Source: Streptomyces violaceoruber
GTDB lineage: Bacteria > Actinomycetota > Actinomycetes > Streptomycetales > Streptomycetaceae
NCBI GenBank assembly: GCA_000720805.1
Contig: JODI01000022.1
Coordinates: 1 to 64,000, forward strand
Direction of reading: 5' to 3'
Length of the DNA stretch: 64,000 nucleotides
The position numbers and the translations under genes are program-made. The notes beneath the pieces are model-generated. The model was not told the origin of the DNA. It ran no database searches and worked only from the letters and a program-made list of their open reading frames with translations. Positions 8,731 to 18,215 of the stretch are shown here, piece by piece. Each line of letters begins with the position of its first letter. Within the stretch, counting starts at the first letter, position 1.

Positions 8731-10721
8731 CCACGACCACCCTCGCCGTCCTCGTCCCCCTCCTTCCGTTCCTGGGCGCCGCGGCCGGCCTGCTCCTGGG
8801 CCGCACGGCTCCCGGATTCGTACGCCCGCTGGCCGTCCTGCCCGTACTCGCCTCCTTCGCGCTCGCCGTGGTGGTCGCCGTGCGCCAGGGCGGTGACCAG
8901 GCCGTCGACGCCGCCACCGAGCTCACGCCCACCGGCTCGGTCCCCATCGAACTCGCCCTGCACATCGACGGCTTCGCCGCCCTTGTCGCCGTCCTGGTCG
9001 GCTTCGTCGCCGCCTGCGTGCAGATCTACTCGACCGGCTATCTGCGCGACGACCCGCGCTATCCCTCGTACGCCGCCCTCGTCTCGCTGTTCACCTCCGC
9101 GATGCTGCTCGTCGTCTACTCCGGCGACCTGATCGTGCTGCTGGTCGGCTGGGAAGTCATGGGCATCTGCTCCTACTTCCTGGTCGGCCACTACTGGGAG
9201 ACCCCGGAGGCCCGCGCCGCCTCCCTCAAGGCCTTTCTGGTGACCAAGCTCGGTGACGTCCCCTTCCTCATCGGCCTGTTCGCACTGGCCACCGACGCCG
9301 GGTCCTTCCGGATCACGAGGGTCCTCGGCGCCGTCGCGCACGGCGGACTCGACCACCCGACGCTCATCGCCCTGCTGCTCCTGGCCGGTGTGGCGGGCAA
9401 GTCGGCGCAGTTCCCGCTGCACACCTGGCTCCCCGACGCGATGGCGGGCCCGACGCCCGTCTCCGCGCTGATCCACGCCGCGACGATGGTCGCCGCAGGT
9501 GTCTACTTCATCGCAAGGCTCCTTCCCGTCTTCGAGGCCTCCCGGGCCGCGATGCTCGTCCTCGCCGTCATGGCGGCCGTCACGATGACCGGCTCGGCGC
9601 TCGCCGCGCTGGCCCAGGACGACATCAAGCGCGTCCTCGCCTACTCGACCATCGGCCAGCTCGGCTACATGACCGGCGCCCTCGCCGTCGGCGACCGCGG
9701 AGCCGCCGTCTTCCACCTCCTCGCGCACGGCGCCTTCAAGGCACTGCTGTTCCTCGCGGCCGGCGTGATCATCCACGCCGCCGGCACCAACTCGCTGGCC
9801 GCCATGTCCCGCATGAGCCATCTGCGCGACCGTGTCCCCGACGCCTTCTGGACGATGACCGTGGCGCTCCTCGCGCTCGCCGCGATCCCGCCCTTCAGCG
9901 GCTTCTTCTCCAAGGAGTCCGTCCTCGGCGCCGCCGAGCACGTCGCCACCGGCCACACCGAGCACGCTCCCGGCGCCGCCGGCTGGACCGTCCTCGTCTC
10001 CGGCCTTCTCACCGCCCTGCTCACCGCCGCGTACGCGACCCGGCTGTGGCTGCTGGCCTTCCACGGCCGGGGCGCAGAGGCCCCCGACCACGGAAGGCAG
10101 CCCCTCACCATGACCGTGGTGCTGTGGGTCCTGGCCGTCCCGTCTCTCGCCATCGGCGCGTTCGCCTACCGCACGCTGCCCGACTGGTTCGACGGCCGTG
10201 ACCTGACCCCGACTCTCACCACTTCCGTCCTCGGCACGGGTGTGGCCCTGGTCGGCGGGCTCGTCACCTACGCGGCCTGGCGGCACACCACCGCTCTCGC
10301 ATCCCGCGTCCCGCTGGGTGCGGTCGCGGCCCACCCCGAGGGCGACGCCGGGCAGGTGGAGGCCGAGGCCATCGCCAGCCACAAGCCCGCGTACGGTGAC
10401 GTGGCCTATGCGCCCGACCCGGCGGACCCGGGCCGTCTCCTGCTCGGCCCGCTGCACCGACACGCGGCCGTCGGCTTCCATCTCGACGCCGTGTACACGG
10501 CCCTCTTCGTCCGCCCGGTCCAGGCCGGAGCCACCCTCGTCCGGTTCCTCGACCGCGAGGTCGTCGAGACCTACGTACGCGGCGCGGGTGCCCTGCCCCG
10601 ACTCCTCGGGTCCGCCGTGCGACGCGCCCAGACCGGCAATCTGCAGACCTATGTGAGCGCGCTGCTCGCCGGCACCGTCGTCCTGGTGGTCGCCGCCGTC
10701 CTCGTCGCCACGGGAGCGTGA
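8727..10721 (+). CDS. nuoL: NADH-quinone oxidoreductase subunit L (NuoL)
   Basis: A 664-residue proton-pumping subunit of the Mrp antiporter family. Recognisable blocks are [20 protein letters not shown] with the key Glu, [48 protein letters not shown] and [14 protein letters not shown]. The C-terminal region carries the long lateral helix. GTG 8727 overlaps the nuoK stop. Confidence 0.95.
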   Translation: MTTTTLAVLVPLLPFLGAAAGLLLGRTAPGFVRPLAVLPVLASFALAVVVAVRQGGDQAVDAATELTPTGSVPIELALHIDGFAALVAVLVGFVAACVQIYSTGYLRDDPRYPSYAALVSLFTSAMLLVVYSGDLIVLLVGWEVMGICSYFLVGHYWETPEARAASLKAFLVTKLGDVPFLIGLFALATDAGSFRITRVLGAVAHGGLDHPTLIALLLLAGVAGKSAQFPLHTWLPDAMAGPTPVSALIHAATMVAAGVYFIARLLPVFEASRAAMLVLAVMAAVTMTGSALAALAQDDIKRVLAYSTIGQLGYMTGALAVGDRGAAVFHLLAHGAFKALLFLAAGVIIHAAGTNSLAAMSRMSHLRDRVPDAFWTMTVALLALAAIPPFSGFFSKESVLGAAEHVATGHTEHAPGAAGWTVLVSGLLTALLTAAYATRLWLLAFHGRGAEAPDHGRQPLTMTVVLWVLAVPSLAIGAFAYRTLPDWFDGRDLTPTLTTSVLGTGVALVGGLVTYAAWRHTTALASRVPLGAVAAHPEGDAGQVEAEAIASHKPAYGDVAYAPDPADPGRLLLGPLHRHAAVGFHLDAVYTALFVRPVQAGATLVRFLDREVVETYVRGAGALPRLLGSAVRRAQTGNLQTYVSALLAGTVVLVVAAVLVATGA

Positions 10722-10727
10722 GCAGGC

Positions 10728-12302
10728 GTGATCGATATCAACGAGTCCGTGATGCAGTTCCTTCTGGCATTGATCGTGGTCGGCCCGCTGCTCGGGGCCG
10801 CCGCCGCTCTTCTGCCCGCCCCGCCCGGGCTGAGGGGGAGGTCACCCGAGCAGGCCGTACTGCGGCACGGTGTGACGGTCACCGGTGTGATCCTCATCGC
10901 CGCGATCGTCCTCGCGCTGGGCTTCGACCACGACCACCCGTCGCATATGCAGGCCAGCACGGACATCAGCTGGATCCCCGCACTCGACGTGCGCATCCAC
11001 CTCGGCATCGACGGCATCTCCCTCCCCCTTCTGGTCCTGACCGCGCTGCTGACCTTCCTCTGCGCGCTGTACTCCTACTTCAAGATGCCTGCGGGCCCGT
11101 CCCCGAAGGCCTTCGTCGCCCTGCTGCTCGTCCTCGAGTCCGGCACCCTCGCGACCTTCGCCGTCCTCGACCTGATTCTGTTCTTCCTCGCCTTCGAGAT
11201 GGTTCTCATCCCGATGTACTTCCTCATCGCCCGCTGGGGCGGTGAGCAACGGACCCAGGCCGCTTGGAGGTTCATCCTCTACACACTGCTCGGTTCCGTC
11301 GTCATGCTGCTCGGCCTGCTCCTGATCGGAATCAGGGCGGGCACATTCGACATGGTGGCACTCGCCACTGACAACGGCCGGTCGCTGACCACATCCGTGC
11401 AGGTCATCGCCGTTCTGGCGATCGGCATCGGGCTCGCGGTCAAGACGCCGATGTGGCCGCTGCACAGCTGGCTGCCCGACGCGCACACGGCCGCCCCGAC
11501 CGTCGGCTCGGTCCTGCTGGCCGGGGTCCTGCTGAAGATGGGTACATACGGGTTCGTCCGGATTCTGCTGCCCATCGCCCCGGACGGGTTCCGCACCTTC
11601 GCGCCCTACCTCGCCGCCTTCGCCGTCGTCGGGATCATCTACGGATCGCTGGCCTGCCTGGCCCTCGCCAAGCAGGGCGCGAAAGGCGACCTCAAACGTC
11701 TCATCGCCTACTCCTCCGTCGGCCACATGGGCTTCGTGCTGCTCGGCATCTCGACCATGACCCCGACCGGCGTGAACGGCGCCCTGTTCGCGAACATCGC
11801 CCACGGCCTCATCACCGGCCTGCTCTTCTTCCTGGTCGGCGCGCTGAAGGACCGCACCGGCAGCACCGACCTCGACACCCTCGCCGAGGAGACGGGCGCC
11901 GCCCTCTACGGCAAGGCCCCGCGCCTCGGCGGCCTGCTCGCCTTCGCCGCCGTGGCGTCGCTCGGCCTGCCCGGCCTCGCCGGATTCTGGGGCGAGATGC
12001 TGGCGCTGTTCGGCGCGTTCAACCCCGCCGACGGCCTCAACCGCCCCGCCTTCCTCACCTCCATGGCGATCGGCGCGTTCGGCACGCTGCTGACGGCCGC
12101 GTACATGCTCATCGTCGTCCGCCGGGTCTGCATGGGCGCGGTACCGCAGGAAGCGCCGAAGCTCGCCGACGTGCACACGTACGAATTCGCGGCCTGGACC
12201 CCGCTCGTCGCCCTCACCGTCGTCGCCGGTCTCTGGCCGAAGGCCCTCCTCGGCCTCACCGACCCGGCCGTGCAGCAGCTCCTCGCAGGAGGCACCCGAT
12301 GA
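10728..12302 (+). CDS. nuoM: NADH-quinone oxidoreductase subunit M (NuoM)
   Basis: A 524-residue antiporter-like proton-channel subunit. Seen are LGIDGISLPLLVLT, FFLAFEMVLIPMYFLI (key Glu), KTPMWPLHSWLPDAHTAAPTVGS, KRLIAYSSVGHMGFVLLG and the late-helix segment GEMLALFGAF. Start GTG 10728 lies 6 bases after the nuoL stop; the end overlaps nuoN by 4 (ATGA). Confidence 0.95.
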   Translation: MIDINESVMQFLLALIVVGPLLGAAAALLPAPPGLRGRSPEQAVLRHGVTVTGVILIAAIVLALGFDHDHPSHMQASTDISWIPALDVRIHLGIDGISLPLLVLTALLTFLCALYSYFKMPAGPSPKAFVALLLVLESGTLATFAVLDLILFFLAFEMVLIPMYFLIARWGGEQRTQAAWRFILYTLLGSVVMLLGLLLIGIRAGTFDMVALATDNGRSLTTSVQVIAVLAIGIGLAVKTPMWPLHSWLPDAHTAAPTVGSVLLAGVLLKMGTYGFVRILLPIAPDGFRTFAPYLAAFAVVGIIYGSLACLALAKQGAKGDLKRLIAYSSVGHMGFVLLGISTMTPTGVNGALFANIAHGLITGLLFFLVGALKDRTGSTDLDTLAEETGAALYGKAPRLGGLLAFAAVASLGLPGLAGFWGEMLALFGAFNPADGLNRPAFLTSMAIGAFGTLLTAAYMLIVVRRVCMGAVPQEAPKLADVHTYEFAAWTPLVALTVVAGLWPKALLGLTDPAVQQLLAGGTR

Positions 12303-13822
12303 GCTCCCTGGCCCACACGCCGGCCGCGAGCCTCGTCCAGTCCGTCGACTGGCTCGCCATCGCGCCGCCCACCATCACGGCGGTCGTGGGACTCGTCGTC
12401 CTGGTGGCCGACCTTTTCGTCGGCGCGCACAAGAAGGTGCTCCTCGGCTGGCTGTCGGTCGCGGGCCTCGCCGCCTCGGCCCTCATGCTGCTGCCCCTCC
12501 TGGACGGCGACCGTTCCGCCTTCTGCCTGACCGGCGCCCCGGACATCTGCAGCTACACCGCCGACCGCTTCACCCTCGTCCTCCAGCTCCTGGTCCTCGG
12601 CGGAGCTCTCCTCGCCGCTCTCCTGTCGGTCACCGCCCTCAAGGACGCCGACAAGGGACTTCCCGAAGGGGAGTACTGGTTCCTGCTGCTGTCCTCCGCA
12701 GCCGGAGCCGCCCTCCTGCCCGCCTCCCGCGACTTCGCCACCCTGATCGTCGCCCTGGAGGTCGCCTCCCTGCCCGCCTTCGCCCTCGTCGGCCTCAGGC
12801 ACGGCGACCGGAAGTCCTCCGAAGCGGCCCTGAAGTTCTTCCTGTCCTCGGTCACCGCGACCGCCGTCAGCCTCATGGGCATCAGCTTCGTGTACGCCTC
12901 CACCGGCACCCTCTATCTCACCCAGGTCGCCGACCGCATCCAGAACGTCGACGGGCAGCTGCACACCCTGGCCCAGACCGGTGTCGTCCTCACCCTCGTC
13001 GGCTTCGCCTTCAAGACGGCCGCCGTGCCCTTCCACTTCTGGGTGCCCGACACCTACGTGGGGGCACCACTCCCGATCGCCGCCTACCTGTCGGTCGTCG
13101 GCAAGGCGGTCGGCTTCTCCGGCCTCATCCTCATCACCGTCGTCGCCCTCCCGTCGTACGCCGACGTCTGGGGCCCGGCCCTCGCTGCGCTGGCCGCCCT
13201 CACCATGACCGTCGGCAACGTCGGCGCCCTGCGCCAGCAGGCCACGCGCGCGTACAGCGCGGTACGACTGCTCGCCTGGTCCTCCGTCGGCCAGGCCGGC
13301 TACCTCCTCGTACCGATCGCGGCCGCCGCGTATTCCGACGACGCCGAGCACTCGATCGGCTCCACGGTCGCGTACGCCCTCATGTACGCCGCCGTGAACC
13401 TGGGCGCCTTCGCGGTGGCCGCGCTGGTCGGGCGTACGAAGTCCCTCAACCGGGTCTCCGACTACCGCGGGCTGTACGCGTCGAACCCACTCGCCGCGCT
13501 CCTCCTGGCATTCTTCCTGCTCTGCCTGGCCGGACTGCCGCCAGGCATCATCGGCCTCTTCGCGAAGGTCACCGTGTTCTCCGCGGCCGTCGACGCGGGC
13601 CTCGGCTGGCTCGCCGTGGTCATGGCCGTCAATGTCGTGATCGCGCTGTTCTACTACCTCCAGTGGACGAGCCTGCTGTTCCGCACTCCTGACGGCGAGC
13701 CCGTACGGCACCGCGTTCCCGCCCCCCTCACCGCTGCCATCGCCCTGACCGGGGCCGTCGGCATCGCCCTCTCCGGGGCGCCTGAGCTGGTCCTGCGCTT
13801 CGCCGGCACCGGCCTCTTCTGA
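12299..13822 (+). CDS. nuoN: NADH-quinone oxidoreductase subunit N (NuoN)
   Basis: A 507-residue third antiporter-like subunit. Conserved parts include ALEVASLPAFALVGL (key Glu), KTAAVPFHFWVPDTYVGAP, AYSAVRLLAWSSVGQAGYLL and PPGIIGLFAKVTVF. ATG 12299 overlaps the nuoM stop; an open frame in this phase continues upstream through nuoM but is not conserved. Last gene of the cluster. Confidence 0.95.
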   Translation: MSSLAHTPAASLVQSVDWLAIAPPTITAVVGLVVLVADLFVGAHKKVLLGWLSVAGLAASALMLLPLLDGDRSAFCLTGAPDICSYTADRFTLVLQLLVLGGALLAALLSVTALKDADKGLPEGEYWFLLLSSAAGAALLPASRDFATLIVALEVASLPAFALVGLRHGDRKSSEAALKFFLSSVTATAVSLMGISFVYASTGTLYLTQVADRIQNVDGQLHTLAQTGVVLTLVGFAFKTAAVPFHFWVPDTYVGAPLPIAAYLSVVGKAVGFSGLILITVVALPSYADVWGPALAALAALTMTVGNVGALRQQATRAYSAVRLLAWSSVGQAGYLLVPIAAAAYSDDAEHSIGSTVAYALMYAAVNLGAFAVAALVGRTKSLNRVSDYRGLYASNPLAALLLAFFLLCLAGLPPGIIGLFAKVTVFSAAVDAGLGWLAVVMAVNVVIALFYYLQWTSLLFRTPDGEPVRHRVPAPLTAAIALTGAVGIALSGAPELVLRFAGTGLF

Positions 13823-13868
13823 GCCGTCACCCGGACGGCCGACCCGGCCCGCCACCCGCACAAGGGAA

Positions 13869-13936
13869 CTAGTGGCCCTCGCCTCGCGTTGACAAAAACG
13901 GGAGGGTCCACTGGACGTGACACACGGCACCAGTGG
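13869..13936. promoter_or_regulatory. Candidate htpX control region with inverted repeat
   Basis: A TTGACA hexamer (13889-13894) is followed by the perfect inverted repeat CCACTGG (13908-13914) / CCAGTGG (13930-13936) with a 15-base spacer; a related CTAGTGG lies at 13869-13875. This may be a promoter with a repressor site for the protease gene. No convincing -10 hexamer is seen, so the call is tentative. Confidence 0.35.
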
Positions 13937-14003
13937 CACGGCAGATCATCAAGGAAGATCACCGAGTAAAGGTTCCCCTGCTGTACGACTTGGAGGGCGT
14001 ACC

Positions 14004-14867
14004 GTGCACCGCCGGCACAACGGGCTCAGGACCGCAGTACTCCTCGGGGGGCTGTCCGCACTCATCATCCTCATCGGCAGCTTCTTCGGCCGTATGGGGC
14101 TCCTTGTCGCGGTCGTGATCGCCCTGGGAACCAACGCGTACGCGTACTGGAACAGCGACAAGTTGGCTCTACGCGCGATGCGTGCCCGCCCGGTCAGCGA
14201 GTTCGAGGCTCCTGCCCTCTACCGCATGGTCCGTGAGCTCTCCACCCAGGCCCGCCAGCCCATGCCGCGCCTCTACATCTCGCCGACGGAGGCGCCCAAT
14301 GCCTTCGCAACGGGCCGCAATCCGCGCAACGCCGCCGTCTGCTGCACCGACGGCATCCTGCGCCTGCTGGACGAGCGGGAACTGCGCGGTGTCATCGGCC
14401 ACGAACTCAGTCACGTCTACAACCGCGACATCCTGATCTCCTCGGTCGCCGGCGCCCTTGCCTCCGTGATCATGTTCCTGGTCAACTTCGCCTGGCTGAT
14501 CCCCATCGGCCGCTCGGACGACGACGACGGCCCCGGCCTCCTCGGCATGCTCCTGATCATGATCCTCGGCCCCCTCGCCGCCAGCCTCATCCAGCTGGCC
14601 ATCAGCCGCTCCAGGGAGTACGAGGCCGACGCTTCCGGCGCCCAGCTCACCGGCGACCCGCTCGCCCTCGCCGGCGCCCTGCGCAAGCTCGAAACGGGCA
14701 CCAAGCAACTCCCGTTGCCCCCGGAGCCCCGCATCGAGACGGCGAGCCACATGATGATCGCGAATCCCTTCCGCCCTGGCCAGGGGCTCTCGAAGATGTT
14801 CTCCACACACCCCCCGATGGCGGAGCGCATCGCCCGGCTCGAGAAGATGGCAGGTCCCCCACGATGA
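14004..14867 (+). CDS. htpX: M48 family metalloprotease HtpX
   Basis: A 287-residue membrane zinc protease for quality control of membrane proteins. The N-terminal [21 protein letters not shown] segment is a membrane helix pair. The zinc site is [11 protein letters not shown], with the third ligand Glu in [25 protein letters not shown] closes the protein as in the family. GTG 14004 is chosen because GGAGGG lies about 8 bases before it and the length equals the usual 287 residues; an in-frame start at 13917 would add non-conserved residues. It overlaps the next gene by 4 bases. Confidence 0.93.
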   Translation: MHRRHNGLRTAVLLGGLSALIILIGSFFGRMGLLVAVVIALGTNAYAYWNSDKLALRAMRARPVSEFEAPALYRMVRELSTQARQPMPRLYISPTEAPNAFATGRNPRNAAVCCTDGILRLLDERELRGVIGHELSHVYNRDILISSVAGALASVIMFLVNFAWLIPIGRSDDDDGPGLLGMLLIMILGPLAASLIQLAISRSREYEADASGAQLTGDPLALAGALRKLETGTKQLPLPPEPRIETASHMMIANPFRPGQGLSKMFSTHPPMAERIARLEKMAGPPR

Positions 14868-15256
14868 AAACCATCCTGAACGTCATTTGGCTCGTCCTGA
14901 GCGGCTTCTGGCTGTTCCTCGGCTACCTCGCAGCGGGCGTCCTGCTGTGCATCACCATCATCGGCATCCCGTTCGGCATAGCGGCGTTCCGTATCGGCGT
15001 CTACGCCCTGTGGCCCTTCGGGTACACCACGGTCGAGCGCCGTGACGCGGGGGCGCCCTCCTGCGTCGGCAACGTGCTGTGGCTGGTCCTCGCGGGCTGG
15101 TGGCTGGCCATCGCCCACATCGTCACCGGCATCGCCCTGTGCGTCACGATCATCGGCATCCCGTTCGGCATCGCCAACTTCAAGCTGATACCCGTGTCGT
15201 TGCTCCCACTGGGACGCGAGATCGTGCCCACGGACGAGCCCTTCACAGCCCGCTGA
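14864..15256 (+). CDS. YccF-domain membrane protein
   Basis: A 130-residue protein with two copies of the YccF unit, each a hydrophobic helix followed by a glycine motif: [16 protein letters not shown] and [16 protein letters not shown]. The function of the family is unknown; it is an inner-membrane protein. ATG 14864 overlaps the htpX stop (ATGA), so the two are probably made together. Confidence 0.85.
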   Translation: MKTILNVIWLVLSGFWLFLGYLAAGVLLCITIIGIPFGIAAFRIGVYALWPFGYTTVERRDAGAPSCVGNVLWLVLAGWWLAIAHIVTGIALCVTIIGIPFGIANFKLIPVSLLPLGREIVPTDEPFTAR

Positions 15257-15259
15257 CCG

Positions 15260-15406
15260 GTGCTCCCGGGGGTGGGGGAGCCGAAGTACCTCCTGAAGTC
15301 GTACGTCCGACGAGCCGAGTTCGAGGGCGAGCAGGGCTACGAGGAGACATGGGCGCTGTGCGAGGAGGCCGCCGACCTCTTCCCTCGCCTGACGCCTGAC
15401 GCCTGA
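15260..15406 (+). CDS. Possible small protein or gene remnant
   Basis: A 48-codon frame from GTG 15260, just after the YccF gene. The part from about residue 7 (EPKYLLKSYVRRAEFEGEQ) to LFPRL has real-protein composition (mixed hydrophobic and charged residues, Streptomyces codon use). The stop falls within a GCCTGAC tandem repeat, which suggests that the 3' end was rewritten. I do not recognise it. It could be the 3' remnant of a larger gene. Confidence 0.35.
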   Translation: MLPGVGEPKYLLKSYVRRAEFEGEQGYEETWALCEEAADLFPRLTPDA

Positions 15407-15417
15407 CGCCTGACGCC
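15387..15417. repeat. Tandem heptamer repeat
   Basis: Four perfect copies of GCCTGAC followed by GCC, between the YccF and permease genes. The repeat supplies in-frame TGA codons to the small frame before it. Confidence 0.9.
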
Positions 15418-15419
15418 GG

Positions 15420-16664
15420 CTACCGGCCCGCCACCCGCCGTCGCACCCCATACGTCACCACCCCGACGGCCAGCACACCCGCTCCCACGATCACCGAGAC
15501 CGCGGGCAGTGAGAACGCCAGCACCACGCAGCCGAGCAGTCCCACAGCCGGCACAAACCGGGCCGTGGGTGCCGAACGGAGCGTCCAGGCCGACGCGTTG
15601 GCCACCGCGTAGTACGCCAGCACACCGAAGGAGGAGAAGCCGATCGCGCCCCGCACGTCCACCGTGGCGGCCAGGGCGGCGACCACCGCGCCCACAGCCA
15701 ACTCGGCCCGATGCGGAACGTGGAATGCGGGATGCACGGCGGCCAGCGCACCGGGCAGATGGCGGTCCCGGGCCATGGCGAGCGTCGTCCGAGAGACACC
15801 CAGGATCAGAGCGAGCAGTGATCCCAAGGCGGCGACGGCAGCACCCGCACGTACCACCGGCGCCAACCCCGGCACCCCGGCCGCCCGCACCGCGTCCGCC
15901 AGCGGAGCATCCGCGCGCCCGAGACCGCCCGCCCCCAATACGGAGAGGACCGCCACCGCCACACACACGTACACGACCAGCGCGATGCCGAGAGCCAGCG
16001 GGATCGCGCGAGGGATGGTGCGCGCAGGATCCCGTACTTCCTCACCGAGGGTGGCGATGCGCGCGTACCCCGCGAACGCGAAGAACAGCAGACCGGCAGC
16101 CTGAAGCACCCCGCGCACACCGCCCGACGCCCCGATGTCGAGCCGCCCGGCATCGGACGCCCCCGACCCCAGACACACGACCACCACGGAAGCGAGGACA
16201 GCCAGGACCACGGCAACGATCACCCGGGTCAGCCAGGCGGACTTCTGGACACCGCCGTAGTTCACCGCGGTCAGCGCCACCACTGCCGCGACGGCCACGG
16301 CGTGCGCCTGCCCCGGCCAGACGTACGCGCCCACGGTGAGGGCCATCGCCGCACAGGAAGCCGTCTTCCCGACCACGAACGACCAGCCCGCGAGGTAACC
16401 CCAGAACGCCCCGAGCCTCTCGCGTCCATACACATAGGTGCCGCCGGACGCCGGGTACAGGGCGGCCAGTCGCGCCGAGGAGGTGGCGTTGCAGTACGCG
16501 ACCACGGCGGCGACCGCGAGCCCGAGCAGCAGCCCGGAGCCCGCCGCGCCCGCCGCCGGCCCCAGGGCGGCGAAGATCCCGGCACCGATCATCGAGCCCA
16601 GCCCGATGACGACCGCGTCTCCCACTCCCAGGGTGCGCCGCAACTCGGCACCGGAAGGTGTCAT
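15420..16664 (-). CDS. APC family amino acid permease
   Basis: A 414-residue secondary transporter with about 12 hydrophobic helices. Helix 1 has GLGSMIGAGIFAALGPAAG, the substrate-binding glycine motif of the family; helix 6 has FFAFAGYARIATLGEEVRDP followed by ARTIPRAIPLAL. ATG 16664 (MTPSGAELRRTLG) is the family-like start; an in-frame start 120 bases upstream adds a non-conserved basic stretch. The substrate cannot be told from sequence. It diverges from the GlsB-type gene across 188 bases. Confidence 0.88.
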   Translation of the reverse strand: MTPSGAELRRTLGVGDAVVIGLGSMIGAGIFAALGPAAGAAGSGLLLGLAVAAVVAYCNATSSARLAALYPASGGTYVYGRERLGAFWGYLAGWSFVVGKTASCAAMALTVGAYVWPGQAHAVAVAAVVALTAVNYGGVQKSAWLTRVIVAVVLAVLASVVVVCLGSGASDAGRLDIGASGGVRGVLQAAGLLFFAFAGYARIATLGEEVRDPARTIPRAIPLALGIALVVYVCVAVAVLSVLGAGGLGRADAPLADAVRAAGVPGLAPVVRAGAAVAALGSLLALILGVSRTTLAMARDRHLPGALAAVHPAFHVPHRAELAVGAVVAALAATVDVRGAIGFSSFGVLAYYAVANASAWTLRSAPTARFVPAVGLLGCVVLAFSLPAVSVIVGAGVLAVGVVTYGVRRRVAGR

Positions 16665-16852
16665 GAGCCGCACCCTACTGATCGCTGCAACCGCCGGGTG
16701 CAGCGAAGTCGTCCTGTTCACCAACACGGCACGAACAGGCAAGAAGACCGTGCGCAAGCAGGACGCACGAGCACGCACGGACACACCCCGCGGCGATCCA
16801 CATCACAGCGCCGGGACAGCACGGGCATCGCACGAAAGGGCAGGTTCAGGGC

Positions 16853-17119
16853 ATGAGCATCATCAGCTGGATCATTCTCGGCCTGTTGGCCGGAGCCATC
16901 GCCAAGTTCCTGCTGCCGGGCCGTGACCCGGGCGGCTTCATCGGTACGACGGTCATCGGCATCGTCGGCGCCTTCCTCGGGGGCTGGATATCGGCGCGCT
17001 GGCTGGACCATCCGATCAGCAAGGACTTCTACGACGGTGCCACGTGGGCGGCGGCGATCGGCGGCTCGCTCGTCCTGCTGATCGGCTACCGACTTCTCTT
17101 CGGCAATTCGCGCGACTGA
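16853..17119 (+). CDS. GlsB/YeaQ/YmgE family membrane protein
   Basis: An 88-residue protein with three hydrophobic helices and the family pattern SWIILGLLAGAIAKFLLPG, GGFIGTTVIGIVGAFLGGW and a C-terminal ALGGSLVLL-like helix (AIGGSLVLLIGYRLLF). These 'transglycosylase-associated' proteins are linked to general stress; no enzyme activity is shown. A purine-rich AAAGGGCAGG precedes ATG 16853. Confidence 0.85.
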   Translation: MSIISWIILGLLAGAIAKFLLPGRDPGGFIGTTVIGIVGAFLGGWISARWLDHPISKDFYDGATWAAAIGGSLVLLIGYRLLFGNSRD

Positions 17120-17249
17120 GCGCGAGGCAACCCCCGGACCGCAGCCAGCAGGCGAGAAGGGTGGGCACCCGCCGGGAAACCGCCGGATGCCCACCCTTCC
17201 TCGTGCCAGGCGGTGCGCTGGGACTGCCGACAGCCGGCCTGCGGCTGGA

Positions 17250-17738
17250 CTACCGGTAGTTCACGAACTGCAGCGCGAAGTCGAAGTCCTTGCCCTTCAG
17301 GAGGGCGATGACGGCCTGCAGGTCGTCACGGTTCTTCGAGCTGACCCGCAGTTCGTCGCCCTGCACCTGGGCCTTCACACCCTTCGGGCCCTCGTCCCGG
17401 ATGATCTTCGCCACCTTCTTCGCGTTCTCCTGGGAGATGCCCTCCTCGATCGACGCGAAGATCTTGTACTCCTTGCCGGACAGCTGAGGCTCCCCGGCGT
17501 CCAGCGCCTTCAGCGAGATCCCGCGCTTGATCAGCTTGGACTGGAAGACGTCGAGGATGGCCTTCACCCGGTCCTCGGAGTTCGCCTCCATCAGGATCTT
17601 GTCACCGGACCACGAGATCGAGGCTCCCACGCCCTTGAAGTCGTAGCGCTGCGAGATCTCCTTGGCGGCCTGGTTGAGGGCGTTGTCGACCTCCTGCCGC
17701 TCGACCTTCGAGACGATGTCGAAACTGGAGTCGGCCAT
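17250..17738 (-). CDS. YajQ family nucleotide-binding protein
   Basis: A 162-residue cytosolic protein, full length for the family, starting [21 protein letters not shown] and containing [12 protein letters not shown] and [21 protein letters not shown]. Homologues bind cyclic di-GMP or nucleic acid; the exact role in Streptomyces is not settled. It is transcribed towards the GlsB gene and away from tRNA-Tyr. Confidence 0.92.
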   Translation of the reverse strand: MADSSFDIVSKVERQEVDNALNQAAKEISQRYDFKGVGASISWSGDKILMEANSEDRVKAILDVFQSKLIKRGISLKALDAGEPQLSGKEYKIFASIEEGISQENAKKVAKIIRDEGPKGVKAQVQGDELRVSSKNRDDLQAVIALLKGKDFDFALQFVNYR

Positions 17739-17969
17739 GTCCTGTGGCTCCTTGTATCGGTGCGTGTCGGGGTGCGTACGAGTGCGTATCGGCGTACGTG
17801 GGGGCGGGCGCCGAGCCCGGCAGTCCCGGGCCGCATCCGCACAAGCCTAGCCACCCACCGGCCTCCGAGCGCAGATCAATCGGGTGGCGAAGCACCCCAC
17901 GGCATCGGGTATTGTTTACGTCGTTGCCACGGAGCACCGCCGAAAAGCGGTTCGAAAGGCAGCAACCCC

Positions 17970-18051
17970 GGCGGTGTGCCCGAGCGGCCAAAGGGAGCAG
18001 ACTGTAAATCTGCCGGCTCAGCCTTCCCAGGTTCGAATCCTGGCGCCGCCA
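17970..18051 (+). tRNA. tRNA-Tyr (GTA)
   Basis: An 82-base tRNA with a long variable arm. The acceptor stem GGCGGTG pairs with CGCCGCC, the anticodon GTA is at 18004-18006, and the T arm holds GGTTCGAATCC. No CCA is encoded. It is the integration target of the AICE: everything from base 18000 (the start of the anticodon stem) to the end is shared with attR, so the gene stays intact after insertion. Confidence 0.97.
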
Positions 18052-18053
18052 CA
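18000..18053 (+). repeat. attL core
   Basis: A 54-bp sequence identical to 39942-39995. It spans the tRNA-Tyr anticodon stem-loop, variable arm, T arm and acceptor 3' strand plus two bases. Confidence 0.95.
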
Positions 18054-18056
18054 CGA

Positions 18057-18104
18057 CCGAAAGGGTCTGTGACCAGCAGCAATGCTGATCGCAGACCCTT
18101 TCGG
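18057..18104 (+). terminator. Hairpin terminator after tRNA-Tyr (element-borne)
   Basis: A 13-bp perfect stem CCGAAAGGGTCTG / CAGACCCTTTCGG enclosing a 5-bp stem CAGCA / TGCTG with a GCAA tetraloop. It lies inside the element, just past attL, and replaces the chromosomal terminator now found beyond attR. Confidence 0.85.
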
Positions 18105-18215
18105 CATTCGTGGACCCGACCTGATCGTTATGGGCGCTTTTTCCCATTGTGTCTCACCCTGATTCGGGTGCTGACCAGTCCGTGTGGGGCAGGCGTGGGG
18201 CAGCTTCAGACCCTC

